From CAZPXZ01 sp965219495 (GTDB lineage Bacteria > Pseudomonadota > Alphaproteobacteria > Rhodobacterales > CAZPXZ01), in the NCBI GenBank assembly GCA_965219495.1, contig OZ244777.1:248001-312000 (forward strand): a stretch of 64,000 bases of DNA. The letters are read 5' to 3'. The first letter of the stretch is position 1; each line of letters starts with the position of its first letter. A program made the translations under genes and the position numbers. Under the pieces are notes generated by a model. It saw only the letters and a program-made list of their open reading frames with translations. It was not told where the DNA came from and made no database searches. Below are positions 46,230 through 53,961 of the stretch, piece by piece.

Positions 46230-47213
46230 TCAACAAGTTATTGACATGCTGGAACTCCCGGCTGCAGTCGGCGCCACTGGCAGCCAGTGGCGATCCTGAT
46301 TGAGCAGCACGTTGGCAAGCACAATCAATTTTCGGATGACCGCAACGATCGCGACCTTGTGCTCTTTTCCCTCCCCCCTCAGGCGCTGATAGAATACCTG
46401 CATGTCCGGATTCCAGGTGGCGGCGCTGGTTGCCGCCATATACAGGGCAGTCCGGGGAGCAGCCCGCCCGCCCTGGATATGCCGGGTTCCGGACCGGGTT
46501 CCGCTGTCGTCGTCCAGCGGGGCGACGCCCAGCAGCGCCGCAGCCTGGCGGCGGTCGACGGAGCCGAGCTCCGGCATTTCCGCGCACAGCAGCGCGGCGG
46601 TGACCGGCCCCACGCCCGGGATCGATCGAAGGATCTCGTCGCGCCGGGCAAGCTCGGCATGTTCACCGATATGCCGGCGGATCGCCGCTTCCAGGACGGC
46701 GGTCTGCTTGTCGAGTTCCCGGATCGCCGCTTCCAGGGCCGCCACCACCGCGGGCTGCTCCTGGAACTCCGCGAGGGCCAGGCTCAGGCCGGTGCGGGAG
46801 TGGATCAGGCGGCTTCTTCCCCTGGCGAGGTTGCCAAGCTCGGTTTGCGCGTGGGAACGGGGCGTGCGGGTCTCGAACTCCATCACCTGCCCCAGTCTCG
46901 CCAGCATGGCGGCATCCACCCGGTCGTTCTTGCCGAACCGTCCCAGCGCCTCGGCAAAGCGCCGCGCCCGCAGCGGATTGATCTCCATCACCGCAAAGCC
47001 GGCATCGCGCAAGTACCGGGATACCGCCCGGTGGTAGCGCCCGGTCGGCTCCAGCACCACCCGCTCGACGCCGGCCTCCCGCAGCCACTCGACGAGCGTT
47101 GCAAACGCATCCTCGTGGTTCTGCATCCGCCGATGCTCCTGCGTCGAAGAAATGCTGATGTCCAGGTTGAACTTGCCGACATCGATGCCGGCCACTACGA
47201 TTTGCTTGTTCAT
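46230..47213 (-). CDS. IS110-family transposase (DEDD recombinase)
   Basis: Full-length 327-residue protein. The N-terminal DEDD (RuvC-like) domain shows GIDVGKFNLDIS (Asp), LEPTGRYHRA (Glu) and GKNDRVDAAMLAR (Asp pair); the C-terminal transposase_20 domain shows IPGVGPVTAALLCAEMPELG and the serine-containing GRAAPRTALYMAA. The start ATG at 47213 follows AAGGAG. These enzymes move DNA with a bridge RNA made from the element's non-coding end, which here is interrupted by an IS66 insertion at 47480. Confidence 0.92.
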   Translation of the reverse strand: MNKQIVVAGIDVGKFNLDISISSTQEHRRMQNHEDAFATLVEWLREAGVERVVLEPTGRYHRAVSRYLRDAGFAVMEINPLRARRFAEALGRFGKNDRVDAAMLARLGQVMEFETRTPRSHAQTELGNLARGRSRLIHSRTGLSLALAEFQEQPAVVAALEAAIRELDKQTAVLEAAIRRHIGEHAELARRDEILRSIPGVGPVTAALLCAEMPELGSVDRRQAAALLGVAPLDDDSGTRSGTRHIQGGRAAPRTALYMAATSAATWNPDMQVFYQRLRGEGKEHKVAIVAVIRKLIVLANVLLNQDRHWLPVAPTAAGSSSMSITC

Positions 47214-47350
47214 GTCCTTGTGCTCCTTTCCTTGCCAATATGGGCCTTGAACCCAAGCATCCGTTCAGGACGCTGAGGACGGAACAGGAGGGGCGACCCA
47301 GCTCCCGAACGGATCTCTATCCTAGGAGGTATACGGTCCGACCCCTCCCG

Positions 47351-47376
47351 GCGGGGAAAGGTCGACCTTTCCCCGC
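47351..47376. repeat. 26-base perfect palindrome in IS110 5' non-coding region
   Basis: The sequence is fully self-complementary about the centre at 47363/47364 (GGTC|GACC core, CGGGGAAA arms). It lies 138 bases upstream of the IS110 transposase start and would form a very stable stem in any RNA made from this region. Confidence 0.8.
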
Positions 47377-47471
47377 ATCCACGCCTTCCCACAAGATGCG
47401 GAAAGGCTGCGATCCAATAACACGCCGCCGCCAAACCGCCAAAGTTCGACGGGCGGGCGAAGAGTTATCAA

Positions 47472-47479
47472 CAATTTTT
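47472..47479. repeat. Target duplication CAATTTTT of the intact IS66
   Basis: The mate is at 49335-49342. Both copies abut the terminal GTAACTGCCCA/TGGGCAGTTAC ends exactly, and eight bases is the IS66 norm, so the insertion is recent. Confidence 0.92.
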
Positions 47480-49334
47480 GTAACTGCCCAGGTAAGTGCG
47501 TGCACCACGGAGTGCATTGCCCGCCACTGCCGCAAGGTCGATGCTGCCCGGTTGTGACGGTTACACGGGCGAGAACAGTTCCTTCTCGAAAAATTACTGG
47601 TAACACCAGGGACTGGTAACAGAATTCAACCTGCGCTATTTATAGCGGCATGGCGATTCGCTTTCAGACCCGACGGTTCTTGCGGGCTATTTCAGCGCCG
47701 ACCCACCCGGCGCAAGGGGCGCCGCCGCATGATGATGGCGGAACGAAACAGATTGAGGCTTTGCGGGAGCAACTCGAACAAAAGGACGGGGAACTCGCGG
47801 CGCAAGGCGAGCAGCTCGCGGTGCAAGGCGAACAGCTCGCTGGTTTGCAAGCCGAGAACGCGACCCTGCGGCAACGTCTTGAAGAGCTGGAGCGGCAGCT
47901 TGGCCGGAACAGCCGGAACAGCAGCAAGCCTCCTTCGAGTGACGGGCTGCAGAAGCCGCGGGCGGAGCCCCGGACAAGGAGCCAGCGCGGCAAATCGGGC
48001 AGGCCGAGCGGCGGGCAGCCCGGGCACGCGGGCTCGACCTTGCGCCGGACCGACAGGCCGGACCATGTCGAGGATCATCATCCGTCGCACTGTGCGGGCT
48101 GCGGCGCGCCGCTGTCGGCTGCGGACGGGGATGGAAGCCCTGTCGCAAGACAGGTCTTCGACCTGCCGGAGCCGCGCCCCCTCGAGGCCACGGAACACCG
48201 CGCTCACCGTTGCGTTTGCGGTCATTGCGGCGCGACGACACGGGCGGCATTTCCCGCAGGCGTGACGGCGCCGGTGCAGTATGGTCCGCGCATGGCGGCG
48301 GTGGCGGCCGATCTGAGCCATGCGCATTTCCTGCCCGAGGATCGTTTGTCGCAACTGATGGCCGACCTGTTCAACGCGCCCGTGTGCGCCGCGACGCTGG
48401 CGGCGATGAGCCGCCGGATGACCGAGCGGTTGCAGGGTTTCGTCGACCATGTGCGGGAGCTGATCGTCCGCAAGGCGCCGGTGAAGCATCTCGACGAGAC
48501 CGGCTTCCGGGTTGGCGGGCGCACGCAGTGGCTCCACATTGCCTGCACGCCATGGCTGACCTTGTTTCGCGTCCACGAAAAGCGCGGCGACTTGCTGCCG
48601 GGGTTCTCCGGTTGTGTCGTCCACGATCATTGGAAGCCTTATTTCAAGATCATCGGTGTTTCACACGCCCTCTGCAACGCCCATCACCTGCGCGAACTTC
48701 AAGCCCTGATCGACATCGAAAAAGAGGACTGGGCCCGGCATATGCACCGGCTCCTGTCGCGCGCCAATCGGGTCGTTCATCTCGCCAGAACAATGGCAAG
48801 ACCTCTCCCCGAAACGCTGCTCGACCGGATCGGGCGAACCTATGATCGGATCCTCGCCGAGGCGCTCGCCTTTCATCAGGCGCAGCCACCGCTCGCGCCA
48901 CCGGAGCCCGGCAAACGCGGGCGAAAGAAACGCCGCGTCGGACACAATCTCGCCCTCCGGCTCCAGGACTACAAAACCGAGACCTTGCGTTTCCTCACCG
49001 ACGCCGACGTTCCGTTTACCAATAATGAAGCCGAACGCGATGGTCGAATGGGGAAATTGCGCCAGAAAATCTCCGGCGGGTTCCGCTCCCCAAAAGGCGC
49101 CCAAGACTTCGCCACCCTGCGCAGCGCCATCACCACCGCCAGAAAGCAGGGCTGGAACATCATCGAAACCTTGATGACATCGCCGAACCAACTGATCGGA
49201 AAAATCCAATGCTAAACCGCTCCATACGCCCTGCCCGCTGCCGCCACGCCGGTCCCGCCCCAAGCATGTATAATTTCAAACGCAAGCCTTGCGCAGCCTT
49301 CACGTACGCGCGAGACTGAGTGCTGGGCAGTTAC
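47480..49334 (+). mobile_element. Intact one-gene IS66 element (copy 3)
   Basis: 1855 bases, ends GTAACTGCCCA (47480-47490) and TGGGCAGTTAC (49324-49334) as perfect 11-base inverted repeats, flanked by CAATTTTT duplications. It holds only the tnpC-type transposase and no tnpA or tnpB, which is the ISBst12-type organisation within the IS66 family. It lies in the 5' non-coding part of the IS110 element. Confidence 0.93.
47650..49215 (+). CDS. IS66-family transposase, intact
   Basis: 521 residues. A coiled-coil leucine-zipper-like region (about 35-85) contains three heptad-like repeats (LAAQGEQ, LAVQGEQ, LAGLQAE); the older copy at 49399-50512 lacks 14 of these residues. Then come a basic linker (RNSSKPPSSDG), a zinc-binding CxxC pair (HCAGCGAP, CVCGHCG) and the DDE core with Asp in KHLDETGF, Asp in CVVHDHWKPY and Glu in FTNNEAERDGRM. 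Nothing is broken, so it is probably active. Confidence 0.93.
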   Translation: MAIRFQTRRFLRAISAPTHPAQGAPPHDDGGTKQIEALREQLEQKDGELAAQGEQLAVQGEQLAGLQAENATLRQRLEELERQLGRNSRNSSKPPSSDGLQKPRAEPRTRSQRGKSGRPSGGQPGHAGSTLRRTDRPDHVEDHHPSHCAGCGAPLSAADGDGSPVARQVFDLPEPRPLEATEHRAHRCVCGHCGATTRAAFPAGVTAPVQYGPRMAAVAADLSHAHFLPEDRLSQLMADLFNAPVCAATLAAMSRRMTERLQGFVDHVRELIVRKAPVKHLDETGFRVGGRTQWLHIACTPWLTLFRVHEKRGDLLPGFSGCVVHDHWKPYFKIIGVSHALCNAHHLRELQALIDIEKEDWARHMHRLLSRANRVVHLARTMARPLPETLLDRIGRTYDRILAEALAFHQAQPPLAPPEPGKRGRKKRRVGHNLALRLQDYKTETLRFLTDADVPFTNNEAERDGRMGKLRQKISGGFRSPKGAQDFATLRSAITTARKQGWNIIETLMTSPNQLIGKIQC

Positions 49335-49398
49335 CAATTTTTACACAAAAGAAAAATGTGGAAAACTTCCCTCAAATTGGACCTGTCCGACATACAAG

Positions 49399-50512
49399 GA
49401 GGTCTTGCCATCGTTCTGGCGAGATGAACGACCCGATTGGCGCGCGACAGGAGCCGGTGCATGTGCCGGGCCCAGTCCTCTTTTTCGATGTCGATCAGGG
49501 CTTGAAGTTCGCGCAGGTGATGGGCGTTGCAGAGCGCGTGCAGGACGCCCTCGATCTTGAAACAGGGCTTCCAATGATCGTGGACGACACAACCGGAGAA
49601 CCCCGGCAGCAAGTCGCCGCGCTTTTCGTGGACGCGAAACAAGGTCAGCCATGGCGTGCAGGCAATGTGGAGCCACTGCGTGCGCCCGCCAATCCGGAAG
49701 CCGGTCTCGTCGAGATGCTTCACCGGCGCCTTGCGGACGATCAGCTCCCGCACATGGTCGACGAAACCCTGCAACCGCTCGGTCATCCGGCGGCTCATCG
49801 CCGCCAGCGTCGCGGCGCACACGGGCGCGTTGAACAGGTCGGCCATCAGTTGCGACAAACGATCCTCGGGCAGGAAATGCGCATGGCTCAGATAGGTCGC
49901 CACCGCCGCCATGCGCGGACCATACTGCACCGGCGCCGTCACGCCTGCGGGAAACGCCGCCCGTGTCGTCGCGCCGCAATGACCGCAAACGCAACGGTGA
50001 GCGCGGTGTTCCGTGGCCTCGAGGGGGCGCGGCTCCGGCAGGTCGAAGACCTGTCTTGCGACATGGCTTCCATCCCCGTCCGCAGCCGAAAGCGGCGCGC
50101 CGCAGCCCGCACAGTGCGACGGATGATGATCCTCGACATGGTCCGGCCTGTCGGTCCGGCGCAAGGTCGAACCCGCGTGCCCGGGCTGCCCGCCGCTCCG
50201 CCTGCCCGATTTGCCGCGCTGGCTCCTTGTCCGGGGCTCCGCCCGCGGCTTGCTCAGCCCGTCACTCGAAGGAGGCTTGCTGCTGTTCCTGCTGTTCCGG
50301 CCAAGCTGGTGCTCCAGCTCTTCAAGACGTTGCCGCAGGGTCGCGTTCTCGGCTTGCAAACCAGCGAGCTGCTCGTCCTTTTGTTCGAGTTGCTCCCGCA
50401 AAGCCTCAATCTGTTTCGTTCCGCCATCATCATGCGGCGGCGCCCCGTGCGCCAGGTGGGTCGGCGCTGAAAGAGCCCGCAAGAACCGTCGGGGCTGAAA
50501 GCGAATCGCCAT
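49399..50512 (-). pseudogene. IS66 transposase, N-terminal part (copy 2)
   Basis: About 370 residues from the start codon at 50512 to RTMARP, nearly identical to the intact copy except for a 14-residue shorter coiled coil. The frame then runs into the IS110 end and stops at 49331. The remaining C-terminal 136 residues are at 45763-46172. It retains two of the three DDE residues. Confidence 0.9.
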
Positions 50513-50730
50513 GACGCTATGAATAGCGCAGGTTGAATTCTGTTATCAGTCCCTGGTGTTATCAGTAACTTTTCGAGACAGAACTGTTCTCGCCCGTGAA
50601 ACCGTCACAACCGGGCAGCATCGACTTTGCGGCAGTGGCGGGCAATGCACTCCGTGGTGCACGCACCTACCTGGGCAGTTAAGAAAATTCGCCCTATTTC
50701 TGCCGAGATAATTAGAAAAACAACACCTGT

Positions 50731-50890
50731 GGGTCGAAGTCGTTGAGCTTTGCGGTCGCGATCAGGGTATAGGCGATGGCGGCGGTGGCTTTACCGTCGG
50801 CGGGCGAGCCCATGAACCGATCGTTCTTGCGGCCCAAACGGATCGGTCTCATGGCGCGCTCGGCGGCATTGTCTTCGATCTCCAGTGTTG
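50731..50890 (-). pseudogene. IS66 TnpC fragment of the outer three-gene element
   Basis: Minus-strand LEIEDNAAERAMRPIRLGRKNDRFMGS...AIAYTLIATAKLNDFDPQ is the C-terminal region of canonical IS66 TnpC with the catalytic Glu in NAAERAMRP. It is only distantly related to the one-gene IS66 copies. Its end continues at 44769-44655 once the MITE-like insertion is removed. Upstream parts of tnpC are deleted. Confidence 0.85.
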
Positions 50891-51044
50891 CATCTCTGCA
50901 TAAACCGGGCTAACGTCCCCCGTTTTCAACGGATTGGTTGGTGCCCGGAATGCCGGGAAATCGGATTGACCGGGGGGGGGACTGGGTCGCTGTCTTCTTT
51001 CCCGGCAGCCTCTTTCCGGTAGTGTCCGCGACTGTTCTTTGGCG

Positions 51045-51122
51045 CCGGCCGGGGAGCCCCTTGCGCATGTCCGCCACTCCGCAAGCCAGCCAGAACCGCG
51101 TCGAGGACGCAACCGGAATCAT
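51045..51122 (-). pseudogene. IS66 TnpB, N-terminal scrap
   Basis: MIPVASSTRFWLACGVADMRKG from the ATG at 51122 is the standard start of the IS66 TnpB protein. The rest of tnpB and the first part of tnpC are missing; about 150 bases of unrecognised sequence (50891-51044) follow. The start overlaps the tnpA stop. Confidence 0.8.
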
Positions 51123-51475
51123 CCGCCCAGCACCCGAACCAGACAGCACCATGCTTCCGCACCGAACGACCCGCTCGCGTTCACCTGATGACCGTTCGAC
51201 AGCGCGATCTCGCTCCTCCCGTCCGACGGCCCCGCCGCGACCGGCCGAGGAGACGGATCGCCCACAACCTCGACCGGAAGGAAGGACAGCGCGGTATCGT
51301 CGCACGCCGCTGGCCGGTATCGGGGATCACAACAACGCCACGTGAAGACAAGGATGGCGTTCACATCGTAACGACGCCCAACCTGCGATACCGAAACGCC
51401 GGGAATGTGGTTTTGCGCCACAATCCGGCGCTTCTCATCCTCGGACCAGAGCCGCCACAGCCGAAGCTGTCATCA
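51119..51475 (-). pseudogene. IS66 TnpA (helix-turn-helix accessory protein) relic
   Basis: The translation contains RLWSEDEKRRIVAQNHIPGVSVSQVGRRYDVNAILVFTWR, the DNA-binding part of IS66 TnpA. It continues through SFLPVEVVG to EIALSNGH...VSGSF-type C-terminal motifs, ending at 51119. An in-frame stop just before the helix-turn-helix suggests the start is damaged. Confidence 0.75.
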
Positions 51476-51733
51476 CCGCAGCTCCCTTTTTGTATCCACC
51501 ATCCCTAGTGGCACCAATGCCCACCAGCAAACCCGCGAAGAATGCGGTCTTGTTTCAGACAACCACGTCACAAGGGCGGCAATGCCGGACGCTTACGGAG
51601 AAACTGTCATTTACATGGGGACGATTCCGGACCGTCCCGGGTCGCATTCCAGAGAAGACTCAATCCGTTAGACCAGTATGTTGGTGATGATCGGTTGGAG
51701 CTTCAGGCTAAAGTCCGAGGACCTAGGGCCACC

Positions 51734-53843
51734 GTTAGCCCAATTTCGCCACTTTTTCAAGTTTTTGCTGGTTTTTCAATGGGTTGGAAATTTCTTCCGC
51801 ACTAGAATGGCGGGTTACGCCTCGATTCGATGGACGCTCTTCCGTGTGTGCATGAGGGTCGGCGGGACGCCGAGCTGCCGGTAGATCTCGAGATGCGCCG
51901 GCTCCGGAGTGGTCGGCCTGCGGACCCGGATTTCCGTTCCGTCGTCGGTGGGCAGCGCCACGGTGACCACCTGGTGGGTGCGGAGCGCATCGCGAACGCT
52001 GCTCCAGGAACTGTGCACGCCCTGGTCGAGCAGGGTCTTCTCGATCGCGACGAGCAGCCGGTAGGCCATCACCGAGAGGAAGATGTGGGTATCGACGCGG
52101 GGTTCGATCTGATGGAACATCGGCCGCATCGCGAGGGAGGATTTCATGTTGCGAAAGGCGTTCTCCGCCCGCGCCAACAAGACATACAGGCGCCAGATTT
52201 CCTCGCCCGAGAGGTCCTGGCGGTCGGTCTTCAGCAGGTAGGCGCCGTCGACGCGCTCGGCGATGTCCCTGCGTTCGCTGCGCAGCGCGGCATGCAACTC
52301 GCCGGTGTCGGCGCGGTATTCGAGATCGTAATAGCGGGCCACCCGCGGATAGCGCTCGCGGAGGCGGCCGATGGCTTCGGCGATCTTTTCGGGTTTGACC
52401 AGGCGGCGGCTGGCGACGCGCTCCTGCAGCCGGTCGAGATCCGCCAGCAGCCGCGCCTCGTGGCTCTCGCGGATGGCGCGATCCTTCTGCCGGCGGCCTT
52501 CGCTGATGCACAGCGCCACGGTTTCGGCGCCGTCGCTTGCGCGCTTGACCCAGACCCGGCCCGGCTTTTGCGACGGATTGCGCGGTGAGGGCTCCCGCAG
52601 GACCTCTTCGAAGCCCTCGAGTGCCTCGAACTCAGCCAGCCACCCGACCCGTTCGCCCTGGCGGGCGGCAACCAGGTAATGAAGGTTGCGTTCGCGGATC
52701 TGCGCAAGGTTCTTCTCCCCCGACATGCCGCGGTCCACCACCACCGTCTGTCCCTCCCGGAAGCCGCCAAGGCGGTGCTCCAGACGGTCCAGCATGTCCG
52801 GCAGGCTGGCGCTGTCCCGCAGGTTGCCGCGAAACACTTCGTGCGCCTGCGGAAAGCCGTCGTGATCGATGGCAAGCCCCACCACCACCTGCTTGCAGTC
52901 CGACCGCTTGTCGCGCGAGTAGCCGCGGGCCGCCTTCGGGTTGGCCAACGCCGCCCCTTCGAAATAACTGCTGGTCAGGTCGATCAAATACACCGCGGGA
53001 TCCAGATCGAACAAGTCGCACTGCCGCTGGGTCAGCGATGCCTCGATCGCTTCCCGCTTGTCGTACAGACGGTCGAGGTTGCGGTACAGCGCCGAAAGCG
53101 ACGGCCACGCGAAATGCACCCCGAGCAGGTCGTCCATCGCCGTCCGCTGCATCCAGTCCCCCATGGCATGCTCCGATGAGGGCGCGATCAGCCGGTTCAT
53201 CACCATCGCGCAGGTCAGCTCCCGGCTGCGCGGGCGAAGTCCCGCTTCCCGCAGCACATCGTCGCAGCCCAGCCGCTCCCAAAACGCCAGCCCGACATGC
53301 AGCGGCCCCGCCTCCCGCGCCCGCAGCACCTCCACCTGCTCCGGCACAACCGAGACCGCCGCTGCCGGCGGCGCCGACAACGGCCGCTTGCCGCGCCGGC
53401 GCCGCCGGCGCACCCGCTCGATGAGTTCCGCATCTTCGCCCTCGGGCTCGAACAGGAACCGCTTGCCTTCCAGCGCGGCCTGTAACCGGTGGGCCAGCGC
53501 CAGCCATTCGTGATGGGGACGGGGCGCCAGGTCGCCGAGGGAGCAGATGGTGCGCTGGCGCGGTCCGTCGGGGGTGTGGTAGGCCTCGACCAGGCGGTAA
53601 TTGGTGTAGACGCGGTCTTTGTGGCGGCGCGTGTCCTTGCGAATATACATAGGCACGAGGATAGCGGCTAGTGAACTGCATGTCAAGCCCTGCATCGCCC
53701 ATACATTCCGCACTATTTGGGCGAATTCCGGACGTGGATCCGGCCTCGACGCCTTGTCCTGCAAGGCGTTGTGAATTTCTCCATCCTCAAAAACGGACCA
53801 AATTCGCCCGAAAATCTTGGCGAAGCGGCGAAGTTGGGTTAGG
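51734..53843 (-). mobile_element. IS1634-type insertion sequence
   Basis: Imperfect inverted ends TAGCCCAATTTCGCC (51736-51750) and GGCGAAGTTGGGTTA (53827-53841), with similarity extending to about 34 bases, enclose one full-length transposase gene. A target duplication could not be identified. It lies between the IS66 stack and the 3' end of oppD. Confidence 0.75.
51815..53650 (-). CDS. IS1634-family transposase (IS4 superfamily)
   Basis: 611 residues from the ATG at 53650 (MYIRKDTRRHKD); the frame stays open to 54058 but the extension is unrelated. N-terminal lead-in YTNYRLVEAYHTPDGPRQRTICSLGDL is typical. DDE residues lie in YLIDLTSSYFEG, VVVDRGMSGEKN and the C-terminal ARAENAFRNMKSSL (the Y-R-E-K-like box). 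No frame breaks, so probably active. Confidence 0.9.
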   Translation of the reverse strand: MYIRKDTRRHKDRVYTNYRLVEAYHTPDGPRQRTICSLGDLAPRPHHEWLALAHRLQAALEGKRFLFEPEGEDAELIERVRRRRRRGKRPLSAPPAAAVSVVPEQVEVLRAREAGPLHVGLAFWERLGCDDVLREAGLRPRSRELTCAMVMNRLIAPSSEHAMGDWMQRTAMDDLLGVHFAWPSLSALYRNLDRLYDKREAIEASLTQRQCDLFDLDPAVYLIDLTSSYFEGAALANPKAARGYSRDKRSDCKQVVVGLAIDHDGFPQAHEVFRGNLRDSASLPDMLDRLEHRLGGFREGQTVVVDRGMSGEKNLAQIRERNLHYLVAARQGERVGWLAEFEALEGFEEVLREPSPRNPSQKPGRVWVKRASDGAETVALCISEGRRQKDRAIRESHEARLLADLDRLQERVASRRLVKPEKIAEAIGRLRERYPRVARYYDLEYRADTGELHAALRSERRDIAERVDGAYLLKTDRQDLSGEEIWRLYVLLARAENAFRNMKSSLAMRPMFHQIEPRVDTHIFLSVMAYRLLVAIEKTLLDQGVHSSWSSVRDALRTHQVVTVALPTDDGTEIRVRRPTTPEPAHLEIYRQLGVPPTLMHTRKSVHRIEA

Positions 53844-53884
53844 TTGGGAACACGACCTATCCGGTCGCGTTTACCGCATGGAGC

Positions 53885-53922
53885 CGAAAGCCGAGTGGAA
53901 AATTGCTTTTCCGCGGCTTTCG
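53885..53922 (-). terminator. Hairpin downstream of oppD
   Basis: CGAAAGCCG (53885-53893) pairs with CGGCTTTCG (53914-53922), with further GGAAAA/TTTTCC pairing inside. It lies about 40 bases past the oppD stop. No strong T-run follows, so a role as terminator or mRNA end-protector is likely but not certain. Confidence 0.5.
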
Positions 53923-53961
53923 TCCCGGGATCGCTCGTCCTTTGTGAGACCGTTTTGGTTT

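Larger units (their letters stand above)
46173..49398 (-). mobile_element. IS110-family element inside IS66, itself split by IS66
   Basis: The segment interrupts the copy-2 IS66 transposase between RTMARP and PETLL. Taking out the intact IS66 (47480-49334) and one of its duplications leaves about 1.36 kb: a 57-base tail after the transposase, the 984-base gene, and about 320 bases of 5' non-coding DNA. A long 5' non-coding end is the layout of the IS110 group, where it encodes the bridge RNA. No target duplication is evident, as usual for IS110. TTATCAACAA occurs near both limits (46222 and 47466). Confidence 0.75.
45049..50682 (-). mobile_element. One-gene IS66 element (copy 1/2 hybrid), interrupted
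   Basis: Left end GTAACTGCCCA at 45049, right end TGGGCAGTTAA at 50672-50682 (last base changed from C), with matching GAAAATTC duplications outside. It contains the transposase C-terminus at 45168-45357, then a recombinase-element remnant, then a second IS66 end (GTAACTGCCCA at 45644) whose transposase continues to 46172 and resumes at 49399-50512. The simplest reading is that a second IS66 landed in the recombinase element inside the first, and the two IS66 copies then recombined, removing what lay between. Confidence 0.7.
44770..50725. mobile_element. MITE-like element with TGTTGTTTTTC ends, split by IS66
   Basis: Ends are TGTTGTTTTTC at 44770-44780 and its inverted copy at 50715-50725; similarity continues inward (ATTTCGGCA versus ATCTCGGCA). 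Both sides are flanked by CCTGT (44765-44769 and 50726-50730), a 5-base target duplication. Removing the element and one CCTGT restores the tnpC frame of the host IS66, which proves it is an insertion. After taking out the nested IS66 at 45049-50682 only about 306 bases remain (44770-45048 plus 50691-50725), with no coding potential, so it looks like a non-autonomous element. Its parent family is not clear. Confidence 0.75.
44624..51596 (-). mobile_element. Outer three-gene IS66 element, internally deleted and carrying a nested stack
   Basis: Its ends are GTCAGCGTCCGG at 44624-44635 and, inverted, CCGGACGCTTAC at 51585-51596; both are followed inwards by the shared GCCGCCCTTGTG. This is the classic IS66 terminus. 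On the minus strand it carries relics of tnpA and tnpB (51.0-51.5 kb) and the tail of tnpC in two pieces, 50731-50890 and 44655-44769. Joining those two pieces across the inserted material restores the reading frame (DFDPQ|AWPTDILDRIP). Everything between 44770 and 50725 is a later insertion. No 8-base target duplication is seen. Confidence 0.8.

Noticed and set aside
46222..47475. TTATCAACAA at both sides of the IS110 gene as a target duplication or att core
   Set aside because: The two copies do not fall at the borders deduced from the interrupted IS66, and IS110 elements normally make no duplication; kept only as a remark.
50980..50995. Run of consecutive G residues near 50981 as a functional element
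   Set aside because: A single homopolymer tract in decayed IS66 sequence; more likely neutral or a sequencing-prone site.
51725..53850. Target duplication for the IS1634 element
   Set aside because: No matching direct repeat of 5-6 bases could be placed with confidence next to the inverted ends.
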